A stretch of 64,000 bases of DNA from Bacteroidales bacterium (GCA_017962545.1 JAGCVD010000031.1:62001-126000); one strand, 5' to 3'; numbered from the stretch's first letter, positions 17,342-25,314 are shown. The notes: generated by a model from the letters alone, not told the origin. Made by a program: numbers and translations.

Positions 17342-18184
17342 ATGAAACAGATACTCCTCATAAACGATGTGGTCGGCCACAGTCATGTGGGTATGGTGGC
17401 TATGTTGCCCATCCTGACCCACATGGGGCACTCTACCTATAACCTGCCTACGGCGCTGGTCTCTAACACCCTTGACTACGGTCACTTCAACGTGATGGAG
17501 ACCACCGACTATATGCGAGGCGCCATCCCTGTGTGGCGTCAGCTGGGTTTCCACTTCGACGCGGTATGTACGGGGTTGATGTTCAGCGAGGAGCAGGCAC
17601 GTCTGGTGTCTGACTATTGCCGTCAGCTGCATGGCGAGGGCACCACCATCTTTGTCGATCCCATCATGGCCGACGGAGGTCATCTGTACAACGGCATGAC
17701 ACAGAGGCATGTGGAGCTGATGCGTGAGATGATAAGTGTCGCCGACCTCACCTTCCCCAACTATACCGAGGCCTGCTATCTGGCCGAGGTGCCCTACCGT
17801 CAGGAAGGCTGCTCCTGGCAGGAGGCTTGCGAGATGATGGACCGCATCGCCGCGCTAGGCGCCAAGTCGGTGCTTGTCACCAGCGCCCGTGTCGACGGCA
17901 AGAACTGTGTGGTGGGCCGTCGCGGCAGCGAGGCGCAGGGCTTCCGGCAGCGCCTCTCCGAAGGACCTTATTTCCGTATCGACTATGAGGAGATACCTAA
18001 GGCTTTCCACGGCACGGGCGACATCTTCTCGGCGGTGCTCATAGGCCATCTGATGAACGACGAGCCGCTGCGCGACAGCACGCAGGCCGCCGTGACGGTG
18101 GTAAGCCGTCTGATAGAGCGCAATATGGAACAGCAGGATGTCTGTCTGGGTATCCCCATCGAGCGCTGTTTGGATTTATTGTGA
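17342..18184 (+). CDS. pdxY: Pyridoxamine/pyridoxal kinase (PdxK/PdxY-like, ribokinase fold)
   Basis: A 280-aa ribokinase-family kinase. It begins with KQILLINDVVGHSHVGMVA, includes FVDPIMADGGHLYNGM, the NYTEACYLAEVPY helix and LVTSARVDGK, and ends with the anion-hole motif KAFHGTGDIFSAVLIGHL carrying the catalytic Asp. Pyridoxal kinases phosphorylate vitamin B6 vitamers for salvage to PLP. The phosphomethylpyrimidine kinase group is close, but PdxY-like length and the VxGHSxVG opening favour B6. It converges with the comEC gene; a heptamer array lies between the two. Confidence 0.8.
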   Translation: MKQILLINDVVGHSHVGMVAMLPILTHMGHSTYNLPTALVSNTLDYGHFNVMETTDYMRGAIPVWRQLGFHFDAVCTGLMFSEEQARLVSDYCRQLHGEGTTIFVDPIMADGGHLYNGMTQRHVELMREMISVADLTFPNYTEACYLAEVPYRQEGCSWQEACEMMDRIAALGAKSVLVTSARVDGKNCVVGRRGSEAQGFRQRLSEGPYFRIDYEEIPKAFHGTGDIFSAVLIGHLMNDEPLRDSTQAAVTVVSRLIERNMEQQDVCLGIPIERCLDLL

Positions 18185-18194
18185 TAACAGCCCT

Positions 18195-18228
18195 TGACTT
18201 TTAATTTTTAATTCTTAACTTTTAATTT
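18195..18228. repeat. Heptamer array (TTTTAAT/TTTTAAT/TCTTAAC/TTTTAAT)
   Basis: Four to five perfectly phased 7-bp units fill the gap between the convergent pdxY-like and comEC genes. In the common frame the units read AACTTTT or AATTTTT. Confidence 0.8.
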
Positions 18229-18230
18229 TC

Positions 18231-19523
18231 TCACACCTCCACTACCGCTCCCGGCAGCGAGGCCACCCATGCGGTGAGCCATTCGCAGAAACGTATCAGC
18301 CAGTACAATGGCCAGGCGGTCACATCGCAGGGCAGCGCCATGTAGGCTAGCGAGAGGGCCAGCAGCAGGCCGGCCAGCGGCACGATGACGGTGTTGGCGA
18401 TGAGGAAATAGAGAGGTAGCCGGTGGAAGGTGGTGACCACCACAGGCAAGGTGGCCAAGGTGGCGAAAGTGCTCACGGCGGTAAGCTGCCACAGACGGTT
18501 GTGGAAAGCCATGATGGCGGGCTTGGCCAGTAAGATGCCCGCGACGGCACAGTAGGACAGCTGCCAGCCTACGTCGTTTATCAATAATGGGTTTATTGTC
18601 AGTGTGATGATGGCTGCCACTGCCAGCAGGTTGAGCGACGGTGTGCGGCGTGCCGTGATATGGGCTACGATGAAGAGGCTGAACATCAGCGCCGCACGCA
18701 CCGTCGAGGGCGCTAGGCCCGTCAGCAGCGCGAAGAGCCAAACGGCGACGAGTTGCACGCTCCCGCGGACAATGCGTCCACGCCGTTCTTTGCCGACCCA
18801 GAAGAGCAGCCCACCCGCGATGGCTGCCAACAATCCTACGTGCAGGCCGCTGACGGCGAGCAGATGGGCGATACCGGCATCGCGGAAGGAGGCTCGTGTG
18901 ACGGCGTCCAGGTCGCCGCGCCAGCCCAGTGTCAAAGCTTCGGCTACGCCGGCCTCGCGTGGTGCCAGCGGCCCGGCTTGCATACGCCGTAACAACTTCA
19001 GCCTCACCGCTTCGCTGCGGGCCCGCAACGAGGTGCTGTCCCTGCTGGTGACGATGTAATGGTCTGAGGTGATGTAGATTGTCCGCCGTTGGCGGTCGGG
19101 GTATCCGTGCAGCAGCAGCTGGTCGCCGTAGTGTAGCGTGGCGCCGGTGCTGTCCTTGCGCAGGAAGAGGGTGATGTCGCCACTGGCGCCGACAACACGG
19201 GCCTTCGCCCGCCAGCTTTTCTCTCGGGGCATTGGCGTCTCCGTCAGCCGCACGTTGAGGAAGGTCTTGTCGGGACAGTCTCGCGTCCAGTCGCTCTGTA
19301 GCTTGAGTGTCGCCAGCAGGCCGCCGGCGAGGCCGCAGAAGAGCACCGCCAGGAAGAAGGTGAGGCTGTGCAGTCGCCGCCACACCACCAGGCTGATGCC
19401 GACAGCCAGCGCACAAATCGCCATGCTCCAGAGCCAGAAGGTGGTGGATGCAGAGGTGTGGCAGGCTGCGATGATGCCCGCTATCATCGCCACAGCTATC
19501 GGCAGCAGAGGCGTCTTCCTCAT
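18231..19523 (-). CDS. comEC: ComEC/Rec2 family DNA uptake channel, short form
   Basis: A 430-aa polytopic membrane protein. The N-terminal DUF4131-type region (helices about 5-75, then a soluble OB-like part about 80-165) is followed by the Competence domain, which has ALTLGWRGDLDAVTRASFRDAGIAHLLAVSGLHVGLLA in the expected place and several later helices. ComEC carries single-stranded DNA across the inner membrane. The end is shorter than usual: it stops after WVASLPGAVVEV, where relatives continue with further helices and often a metallo-beta-lactamase domain. The stop is directly followed by a heptamer array. Function may be reduced. Confidence 0.82.
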   Translation of the reverse strand: MRKTPLLPIAVAMIAGIIAACHTSASTTFWLWSMAICALAVGISLVVWRRLHSLTFFLAVLFCGLAGGLLATLKLQSDWTRDCPDKTFLNVRLTETPMPREKSWRAKARVVGASGDITLFLRKDSTGATLHYGDQLLLHGYPDRQRRTIYITSDHYIVTSRDSTSLRARSEAVRLKLLRRMQAGPLAPREAGVAEALTLGWRGDLDAVTRASFRDAGIAHLLAVSGLHVGLLAAIAGGLLFWVGKERRGRIVRGSVQLVAVWLFALLTGLAPSTVRAALMFSLFIVAHITARRTPSLNLLAVAAIITLTINPLLINDVGWQLSYCAVAGILLAKPAIMAFHNRLWQLTAVSTFATLATLPVVVTTFHRLPLYFLIANTVIVPLAGLLLALSLAYMALPCDVTAWPLYWLIRFCEWLTAWVASLPGAVVEV

Positions 19524-19526
19524 CTC

Positions 19527-20165
19527 TTAGTTCAGAATCAAGTCGCTGGGACGCACTTTGGGGACATAGTGCACGCCTTCCTTGCGGTAGTAGGCCCTCG
19601 GGGCTTCCTCGTCGGTGAGCACCAGCTCGATACGGTCGGTGCCTTTGCCTACGGCCAGCAGCATCAGAGGCTCCAAGGGCAGTTGTAGCGCCTCTTGCAG
19701 TTTCTCGCGGTTGAAAGCGCCTATCATCAGGGTGTTGAGTCCCATCTCCACAGCCTTCAGCGCCATGCTCTGCAGCGCTATGCCGAGGTCTATGTCCACC
19801 AATTTGCTCTCTTTGGCGGTGCTGCAGCAGATGATGAAGGCCTCGGGCTCCGTGCCGGGGAGGGGCAGATGCAACTCGGGCAAAGCGGCACCCAGACGGA
19901 TGAGGGGCAGCACACGGTCGGCGCCAGTCTCCTTGGTGACGAGGAAGAACCTCAGCACCTGCTGGTTGCAGCCCGACGGGACGCGTGAGCAAACGCCCAC
20001 GATGCGCTCCAACTCGGCGCGGCTGACCACATAGTTTTTATTGTAGCCTCGGTGACTGCGGCTGCGCAGCAGCAGCTCCTCGACGGTATGTCCTATCCGC
20101 TTCACTTTCGGCTTGTTACAGCCGAGAGTCTCTTCGTAGCGTTTCTCCAGATAGTTGTCTGCCAT
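19527..20165 (-). CDS. Nitroreductase family protein
   Basis: A 212-aa FMN-dependent nitroreductase-like protein. The N-terminal part has the typical RRSHRGYNKNYVVSRAELERIV and CSRVPSGCNQQVLRFFLV (FMN phosphate-binding region), a central DIDLGIALQSMALKAVEMGLNTLMIG and a final MLLAVGKGTDRIELV. The start at 20165 (MADNYLEKRYEE) was chosen over 20213 because the extra upstream residues do not look like part of the family. It starts the pair that ends with comEC (3-bp gap). Substrate cannot be predicted. Confidence 0.85.
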   Translation of the reverse strand: MADNYLEKRYEETLGCNKPKVKRIGHTVEELLLRSRSHRGYNKNYVVSRAELERIVGVCSRVPSGCNQQVLRFFLVTKETGADRVLPLIRLGAALPELHLPLPGTEPEAFIICCSTAKESKLVDIDLGIALQSMALKAVEMGLNTLMIGAFNREKLQEALQLPLEPLMLLAVGKGTDRIELVLTDEEAPRAYYRKEGVHYVPKVRPSDLILN

Positions 20166-20259
20166 GATTTTTGGTTTTTTAGTGGTCGGTGCCCAGTGTT
20201 TGATGGACGGCATCCGGCAATTGGGGAATATTTTTTTACTTTACAAGGTGCTGGTAACC

Positions 20260-20290
20260 AATTCTTAATTCTTAATTCCTGATGCTTAAT
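20260..20290. repeat. Heptamer array (TTCTTAA units)
   Basis: TTCTTAA/TTCTTAA/TTCCTGA/TGCTTAA, period 7, upstream of the tRNA-Val promoter and upstream of the nitroreductase gene on the other strand. Confidence 0.75.
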
Positions 20291-20301
20291 CAAAAAAACT
20301 T

Positions 20302-20332
20302 TTTGCCAGTTTCAAAAATCTATGTACTTTTG
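20302..20332 (+). promoter_or_regulatory. Promoter of tRNA-Val(GAC)
   Basis: TTTG (20302-20305) and TACTTTTG (20325-20332), 19 bp apart, with the tRNA 30 bp downstream. The second tRNA-Val has nearly the same promoter. Confidence 0.75.
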
Positions 20333-20362
20333 CACCCGCTTTCGCCAGATGAAAGCCTCTTT

Positions 20363-20437
20363 GATCTGCTAGCTCAGTTGGTTTAGAGCGCTTGCTTGAC
20401 AGGCAAGAGGTCACAAGTTCAAATCTTGTGCAGATCA
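20363..20437 (+). tRNA. tRNA-Val(GAC)
   Basis: 75 nt without encoded CCA. Acceptor GATCTGC/GCAGATC, D stem GCTC/GAGC, anticodon stem CTTGC/GCAAG with loop TTGACAG (GAC), T stem ACAAG/CTTGT. All arms pair fully. Confidence 0.95.
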
Positions 20438-20481
20438 CTTCTGAGGGCGACATCAATCGATGTCGCCCTCTTGTTTTCCGG

Positions 20482-21030
20482 CTATGTCGTCTTCGCCATC
20501 TCTCTCTCGTCCATCTCCTTGGCGGGCTTCATCTCGTCGCGCCGCACACGCACCACGAGCGAGATGTTCATCACCTCGATGCTCACACAGAAGTTGCCGT
20601 CCTTGCAGTCCTTCACCAGCGTGCCCTCCATGCCGGCGAACTCACCCTCCATGATGGTGGCTTTGGCGCCGCGCACCAAGTGGGAGGTCTCGTAGAAATG
20701 CACCTTGCGCTGTGTGGCCTCGAAACGGCGGATGGCCTCTATCTCGCTGTCGCGCATGGTGATGATGCTGTGCTGGCTGCTGACGATGTAGATGACGCCG
20801 GTGGTGGTGCGCGTTTGGTATATCTGCTTGTTGTTGATGTGTGCGAAGAGGTAGCACGGGAACATGGGCTTCTCCTGCTGGGGGTTGCGCGTGCAGCGCT
20901 TGTCCTTGTTGGCTATCATGGGCAGGTAGCATTCTATCGGCTGCGCGGCTCCGCGAAAACGTTCGGCGACAAGGGTTTCTTTGTTGGGCTGGGTCATCAC
21001 GGCCACCCAGGCAGGTTTGGAAGTCAGCAT
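20482..21030 (-). CDS. UpxY/NusG-family transcription antiterminator
   Basis: A 182-aa NusG paralogue. The NGN domain (about 6-110) starts WVAVMTQPNKETLVAERF and includes QEKPMFPCYLFAHI and TGVIYIVSSQHSIITMRDSEIEAI; a KOW-like part follows (LVRGAKATIMEGEFAGMEGTLV). In Bacteroides, UpxY proteins lead capsule operons and prevent early termination there. Here no capsule genes lie downstream: the gene is followed by tRNA-Val on the opposite strand. It may be cotranscribed with the helix-hairpin-helix gene upstream (38-bp gap). Target operon unknown. Confidence 0.82.
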   Translation of the reverse strand: MLTSKPAWVAVMTQPNKETLVAERFRGAAQPIECYLPMIANKDKRCTRNPQQEKPMFPCYLFAHINNKQIYQTRTTTGVIYIVSSQHSIITMRDSEIEAIRRFEATQRKVHFYETSHLVRGAKATIMEGEFAGMEGTLVKDCKDGNFCVSIEVMNISLVVRVRRDEMKPAKEMDEREMAKTT

Positions 21031-21068
21031 AAGGTCTCTTTTCTCGGCATAACGCCAAGTCCCCCTAT

Positions 21069-21779
21069 TTATTGTGTCGTCAGGGTTTGTTCTCCGAAGT
21101 CGATGTAGGGCAGTATTCTCATCAGGGTGCTGTCGGCCATCGAGGGTACGGCGCGGAGGTCGTCGGCGCTGTGGAAGCGGACACCGCTGTTACGTAGCCG
21201 CACGATGTCGCGGGCCTGGTAGTATTCCATATAGGGATGCATGGCCAGTTGCTTCAACTCAACGTGGTTGATGTCTATGCGTCTCACAGCCATCGTGTCC
21301 AGGGTGAGGTGGGGGAGAAGGTGCTCCAGCAGTTCGGGGGTGAAACCGTAGACCTCCAGCAGCTGTTCGGTCGAGGTGAATCCTCCCAGCCGTTCACGGT
21401 AGCGCACAATACGACGGGCGTAGGCCGGCCCGATGCCGTGCAGCAGCTGTAGCGTCAGGCTGTCGGCGCTGTTGAGCTCCACGACGAGGGGCTGCTTGGT
21501 GGGCGCTGGCGGCACAATGGTGTAGAATGAAGTGTCAGGTCGGTATTTCTTGTTGGTTCTGTGTGCGTTGTGACTATATGTGCGGCGTGAGCGGTATACG
21601 GAGTCCTCCTTTGTGGTCAAAATGTCCTGTTGCAGCACCTCGGAGGTGTCGTTGGGAACCACTTCTATGTTGTGGCGGGAAGAAAAAAATGCGACTGCCG
21701 CGATAGTCAATAATGCTACTGATAACCAGACGATACCGAGTGTCTGTGAGTGGGTGGGACCTTTCTTTTTATAGTCCAT
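21069..21779 (-). CDS. ComEA-like helix-hairpin-helix membrane protein
   Basis: A 236-aa protein with one N-terminal transmembrane helix (about 13-32, GIVWLSVALLTIAAVAFFSS) and two or more HhH units: LVVELNSADSLTLQLLHGIGPAYARRIVRYRERLGGF and later RIDINHVELKQLAMHPYMEYYQARDIVRLRNSG. This resembles ComEA-type DNA-binding proteins that help DNA uptake at the inner membrane. The start at 21779 (MDYKKKGP) gives a normal positive N-terminus. A ComEC gene lies 1.5 kb away on the same strand. Confidence 0.82.
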   Translation of the reverse strand: MDYKKKGPTHSQTLGIVWLSVALLTIAAVAFFSSRHNIEVVPNDTSEVLQQDILTTKEDSVYRSRRTYSHNAHRTNKKYRPDTSFYTIVPPAPTKQPLVVELNSADSLTLQLLHGIGPAYARRIVRYRERLGGFTSTEQLLEVYGFTPELLEHLLPHLTLDTMAVRRIDINHVELKQLAMHPYMEYYQARDIVRLRNSGVRFHSADDLRAVPSMADSTLMRILPYIDFGEQTLTTQ

Positions 21780-21792
21780 TGGAGAGAAAAAT

Positions 21793-21823
21793 TTTGTCAG
21801 TTCTAAAAATGTTTGTACTTTTG
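21793..21823 (+). promoter_or_regulatory. Promoter of tRNA-Val(CAC)
   Basis: TTTG (21793-21796) and TACTTTTG (21816-21823), 19 bp apart; the stretch TACTTTTGCACCCGCTTTC is identical to that before tRNA-Val(GAC). A GAGCGAAGCGAG-type imperfect inverted repeat lies in the leader at about 21852-21882. Confidence 0.75.
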
Positions 21824-21905
21824 CACCCGCTTTCAACAGAAATGGAAGTCAAAAGAGCACGAGCGAAGCGAGTGAACTTTTGTTGAGTTTTCGAAGAAAA
21901 CGAAT

Positions 21906-21980
21906 GGTCTGTTAGCTCAGTTGGTTCAGAGCGCTTCCTTCACACGGAAGAGGTCGAGAGTTCGAATCTCCCACAGACCA
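21906..21980 (+). tRNA. tRNA-Val(CAC)
   Basis: 75 nt. Acceptor GGTCTGT/ACAGACC, D stem GCTC/GAGC, anticodon stem CTTCC/GGAAG with loop TTCACAC (CAC), T stem GAGAG/CTCCC with one A-C mismatch. No CCA encoded as part of the predicted end, although CCACC follows. Confidence 0.93.
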
Positions 21981-21984
21981 CCAC

Positions 21985-22009
21985 AAGCCTCCCAAACGGA
22001 GGCTTTTTT
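21985..22009 (+). terminator. Terminator after tRNA-Val(CAC)
   Basis: Stem AAGCCTCC (21985-21992) / GGAGGCTT (21998-22005), 5-nt loop, followed by a run of Ts. Confidence 0.85.
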
Positions 22010-22061
22010 GTTGCTGTAAGATTCTGGCTTTCTTTGCTATAGTCCATTCCTTGTTTGGATA

Positions 22062-23360
22062 TCATTCTTGATGCTGTGCGATTGCACTCGGTGCTGTCGG
22101 GTGGGCGTGGGCGACGAATATCATTCCGTCGAACAGCTTGGCAGGCGAGGCCCATACGCGATACGACATGGGCAGCAGGCTCAGGAACGGGGTGTAGCCT
22201 TCGCCGACCGAGCCCATCCAGGTGTAGTCGACAATCTGCTGCTTGAGAGCTGAATTGTCGGGCACCTTCGCAAAGTCGAGCCAGCTGATTTCATAGCCGC
22301 ATTTTTTTGAGGCTTTGGCCAGCGGGTCGTGCGAATAGAAGGTGTGGTTGAAACGCTTGCCGTTGCTTTTCGGCAAGTTGCAGCGCGAGCGGTAGAAGTC
22401 GGTGCCGATGGCATAATAGGCCTCGCCGAATTCATCCGACAGCAGGTTCCCCATGGCCTTCCCTTCGCTCCCATAGGCGTGTTGGCGTTCAATGTGGCCG
22501 TTGTGGGCGGCGAGGAAGATAATCTCGTTGCCAAGCGCCTCCTCCTGCTCAAGTATCCAGCGCACATTCTCGGCCATATATTTGTCGCGCACAGTCATCC
22601 CTTCTGTGTTGGAAGCCATCGCTCTGCCCAGCTCGCAGTTCTGCAGCAGGACGTTGGCGCAATGCACGTCGACCTCCGTCCCCTCGTGCTGTAGCAGGCC
22701 GATCTTCACCTCTTGGATTGCGGAGGCCCATTGCTCCGAGCCGACGCTGTCGGCGGGTCGGCCTGCCTTGTCGTCCCAAAGCTGTTCTAATGCCGATGCA
22801 TCCACCTCCAGCCGCTCGGCGGCTTTGGTGAGGAAATGGTAGTTCCAATCCATCCGCTGCATGTCGAAGCCGTAGAAGCGGAGGTCTTCGCCCTGCTCCG
22901 CCGTTTCGTTGTAGTCGCGCATCCAGGCGATGAGCTGCGCCATCTGCTCTGTCCGGTAAAGGGTGAAGCCAATGGCTGCGGCGGCCTCTTGCGCCGTGCC
23001 GGGACCGCCATGGATATACTCGTTGACGGCCCTGCAGCTGCCGTAGTCGCCCTCGAGGGCAAACGCGCGTATGCCGTATCTTTCGACCATCACCTTGAAA
23101 ACCTCCAGTTTGAGTTGCTGAAACTCGGCGTTTCCGTGGGTGGCCTCGCCCAAAGCTACGATGCGTACCTGCTCCGGCACCGTGATGTCGGCGACGCTGC
23201 CGGCATATTTGGCGAACTCCTTGGTGTCGGCACAGGAACCCGTGCCGAAGCCGCCAAAGCGCGCATACACCATGCCGGCCGCCAGGGTCAGCAGCGCCAG
23301 CGTGAGCAGCGACAAAAAAACGATGCGTCCCGTATTCCTTTTATGACTCTTCTCTCCCAT
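22062..23360 (-). CDS. Erythromycin esterase-like protein, membrane-anchored
   Basis: A 432-aa protein of the EreA/EreB superfamily. An N-terminal hydrophobic segment (about 12-31) suggests a membrane anchor or signal, unlike cytoplasmic resistance esterases. Family motifs seen: VALGEATHGNAEFQQLK (catalytic His region), YGIRAFALEGDYGSCRAVNEYI (catalytic Glu region), RFYGFDMQRMDW and EIIFLAAHNGHIERQ (second His). Many members are uncharacterised hydrolases, so macrolide resistance should not be assumed. The start at 23360 was chosen because a TATCTTTG promoter element (23424-23431) overlaps the alternative start at 23426. Confidence 0.8.
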   Translation of the reverse strand: MGEKSHKRNTGRIVFLSLLTLALLTLAAGMVYARFGGFGTGSCADTKEFAKYAGSVADITVPEQVRIVALGEATHGNAEFQQLKLEVFKVMVERYGIRAFALEGDYGSCRAVNEYIHGGPGTAQEAAAAIGFTLYRTEQMAQLIAWMRDYNETAEQGEDLRFYGFDMQRMDWNYHFLTKAAERLEVDASALEQLWDDKAGRPADSVGSEQWASAIQEVKIGLLQHEGTEVDVHCANVLLQNCELGRAMASNTEGMTVRDKYMAENVRWILEQEEALGNEIIFLAAHNGHIERQHAYGSEGKAMGNLLSDEFGEAYYAIGTDFYRSRCNLPKSNGKRFNHTFYSHDPLAKASKKCGYEISWLDFAKVPDNSALKQQIVDYTWMGSVGEGYTPFLSLLPMSYRVWASPAKLFDGMIFVAHAHPTAPSAIAQHQE

Positions 23361-23423
23361 GTTGTTGTCCTTTAATTGGTTCTTTGATAGTTCTTTCAAA
23401 ACGGCAGGAACCGTTATCGGCTG

Positions 23424-23431
23424 CAAAGATA
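23424..23431 (-). promoter_or_regulatory. -7 element before the erythromycin-esterase-like gene
   Basis: TATCTTTG on the minus strand, about 64 bp before the chosen start; no clear TTTG partner at 20 bp. Confidence 0.45.
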
Positions 23432-23507
23432 CACAAAAAAAATGAATTGCAGCGCAGGAGGCAATTTTTATCGCCCGACGACGTTAACCCATAAAAACTA
23501 TAGCACT

Positions 23508-24338
23508 ATGGTACGCGAAGAGACTGTTTTTGGCCCCATCTTCAGCCGGCGGCTGGGTAGCTCGCTCGGCATCAACCTGCTGCCCGAGAAAGGCAAGATA
23601 TGCAACTTCGACTGCATCTACTGCGAGTGCGGCTGGAACCGCGACGGACGCGACGACACCGTGTTGCCTACGGCCGAGAAAGTCCGCACCGACCTCGAGC
23701 GCATGCTGAAGAAGCTGTCAGGACATCAAGACATCGAGCAGCCGGACGTGAAGACTCGAAGTCTCGAAGACTCGAAGTCTCCCATTGTTCCGGTCGACAG
23801 CATCACCTTCAGCGGCGACGGCGAGCCGACGCTCAACCCCGAGTTCCCCCAGATCATTGACGACACCCTGCGCCTGCGCGACCGCTACTACCCTCAGGCC
23901 AAGGTCAGCGTCCTCAGCAACGCCACGCGTGTGCACATCCCCGAGGTCTTCAACGCCCTCCGCAGGGTCGACAACCCCATCATGAAAATCGACGCCCCCA
24001 CCAACGAGCTGATAGCGCGTATCAACATGCCTGCCCCGGGCTACGACATCGCCCGTGTCATCGAGGCCCTCAAGCGCTTCGAGGGCAACTTCGTGCTGCA
24101 GACCTGCATGCTAAAGGGCAATGGCTTTGACTCGGCGAGTCCCGAGGTCATCCTGCCGATGATGGACATTGTGCGGCTGCTGAAGCCGCGCGAGTGGATG
24201 GTCTACACCATCGACCGCGCCACGCCCATGCAGGGCTTGGAGAAATTCACCCCGCAGGAGATGAAAGCCCTCGTCCAGCCCATCATCGACGAAGGCCTCA
24301 CCCAAGTCCAGATCAAAGGCGCCGTCGAAGACAACTAG
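23508..24338 (+). CDS. Radical SAM protein
   Basis: A 276-aa radical SAM protein. The cluster motif CNFDCIYCECG (CxxxCxxC, about 27-37) binds the 4Fe-4S cluster, and ITFSGDGEPTLNPEF is the GxGEPT SAM-binding motif. Later segments include VSVLSNATRVHIPEVFNALRRVDNPIMKIDA and EWMVYTIDRATP. Many Bacteroidota carry this uncharacterised group. The start at 23508 (MVREETVFGPI) fits the family. Residues about 81-92 (DVKTRSLEDSKS) come from an in-frame octamer repeat array placed just before the SAM motif; this stretch is longer than I would expect for the family. Confidence 0.85.
   Translation: MVREETVFGPIFSRRLGSSLGINLLPEKGKICNFDCIYCECGWNRDGRDDTVLPTAEKVRTDLERMLKKLSGHQDIEQPDVKTRSLEDSKSPIVPVDSITFSGDGEPTLNPEFPQIIDDTLRLRDRYYPQAKVSVLSNATRVHIPEVFNALRRVDNPIMKIDAPTNELIARINMPAPGYDIARVIEALKRFEGNFVLQTCMLKGNGFDSASPEVILPMMDIVRLLKPREWMVYTIDRATPMQGLEKFTPQEMKALVQPIIDEGLTQVQIKGAVEDN
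23749..23783. repeat. Octamer array inside the radical SAM gene
   Basis: Alternating GAAGACTC/GAAGTCTC units, four in a row, period 8. Units are partly self-complementary (AGACT...AGTCT), so small hairpins can form. The array keeps the reading frame. Confidence 0.75.
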
Positions 24339-24434
24339 CTCTTCGTAGTATATCTCTTGTCTCGCCCGCTTGCCACCTTGTTAAAATCGTATGTTTTTAA
24401 TTATTAAATGTTTGTAAAAGAATAATCTTAAAAA

Positions 24435-24466
24435 TTTGCTCTTTTCATTTTTATTGTGTAATTTTG
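24435..24466 (+). promoter_or_regulatory. Promoter of the zinc-ribbon protein gene
   Basis: TTTG (24435-24438), 20 bp, TAATTTTG (24459-24466); start expected near 24473, about 20 nt before the gene. Confidence 0.65.
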
Positions 24467-24494
24467 CAATATTTAACAAAAACACTCTATTACT

Positions 24495-24728
24495 ATGAAA
24501 AGATGCCCAAAATGTAATTGTGGAGCCGAGTTTACAAACAAGGCTGAGTATTATGCAAAGAATGCAGGTGGCTTTGCTGCGGGAGTAGCCGTGGGCTTGG
24601 GGGCAAGTTTGTTCTTGGGTAATCATGGCGCTCATGTAGGTAATGAGGTTCGGAAAAACCTCACAGACAGTGTGATGAAACATTATGAATGCACAAATAG
24701 CAGATGTGGATATCAATGGTATGAATAA
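24495..24728 (+). CDS. Small zinc-ribbon protein with a glycine-rich helix
   Basis: A 77-aa protein not recognised as a named family. It has an N-terminal CPKCNC pair and a C-terminal CTNSRCGYQW pair, together likely one zinc ribbon, with a middle segment rich in Gly and Ala (about 24-48, AGGFAAGVAVGLGASLFLG) that could be a glycine-zipper membrane segment. It has its own promoter and a terminator about 70 bp after the stop, so it is a single-gene unit. Function unknown. Confidence 0.65.
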   Translation: MKRCPKCNCGAEFTNKAEYYAKNAGGFAAGVAVGLGASLFLGNHGAHVGNEVRKNLTDSVMKHYECTNSRCGYQWYE

Positions 24729-24796
24729 AAACAACAAATCACGTCACAACTCATAAAAGGGATAACATATCACCTGATTACCTGCAGACATACTAT

Positions 24797-24821
24797 AAGC
24801 CGCCAGCTACGGGCGGCTTTT
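24797..24821 (+). terminator. Terminator after the zinc-ribbon gene
   Basis: Stem AAGCCGCC (24797-24804) / GGCGGCTT (24812-24819), loop of 7, followed by TTTTA. Confidence 0.75.
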
Positions 24822-25197
24822 ATTCTCGTTATCCCCTCATTTTAGTGTGGGATAGGTGCCCGATCCCTGACACAATAGTAAAAGACGTATTCTCCCATTT
24901 TAACGTGTTATGAAAGGTTGTTTAAAAACAGAAGAAAAAATCGCTATTATTGTACAATCAACACTCGTCGTACTGGCAGATTATGTTACTGAAGTGAATA
25001 AAACACAAAAAAAACTGAGGTTAAGTGCATGGCTGGTTTAAACGAAAATAAGGGATATACAAATGTACGAGAAGAAAGAATACTACGCATTTATTAGCTG
25101 CAAGTGGGAGTATGATTTGATTATATTAGAAAGTATATAGAATTGTTAAAAATATACAAATTTATATACGAAATAATGTAGATTGAATTTTTATATG

Positions 25198-25205
25198 TAT
25201 TTTTG
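25198..25205 (+). promoter_or_regulatory. -7 promoter element of hipBST
   Basis: TATTTTTG followed by CATTCG; no clear TTTG upstream. Start expected near 25212, about 100 nt before hipB, with the heptamer array inside the leader. Confidence 0.5.
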
Positions 25206-25232
25206 CATTCGAAATAATATAATCTATGTAAT

Positions 25233-25268
25233 GGTTAAAGGTTAAAGTTTAACGGTTAAAGATTAAAG
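25233..25268. repeat. Heptamer array (GGTTAAA units)
   Basis: GGTTAAA/GGTTAAA/GTTTAAC/GGTTAAA/GATTAAA, period 7, in the leader of the hipBST operon. In reverse complement the units read AACCTTT, AAACTTT, AACCGTT, AATCTTT. Confidence 0.8.
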
Positions 25269-25314
25269 GTATTCATTGCTAATTAACATATTGTTATATT
25301 TTAACGGTGCTAAA

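Larger units (their letters stand above)
24729..25314. other. AT-rich intergenic region before hipBST
   Basis: 586 bp without a convincing gene. It holds the terminator at 24797-24821, a very AT-rich middle, a TATTTTTG element (25198-25205) and a heptamer array (25233-25268) directly before hipB. Confidence 0.6.

Noticed and set aside
22062..23360. Macrolide resistance gene
   Set aside because: Only superfamily motifs are present and the protein has a membrane anchor; no resistance island or mobile element around it.
25233..25268. Repeat arrays considered as CRISPR
   Set aside because: Units of 7-9 bp without spacers and no cas genes.
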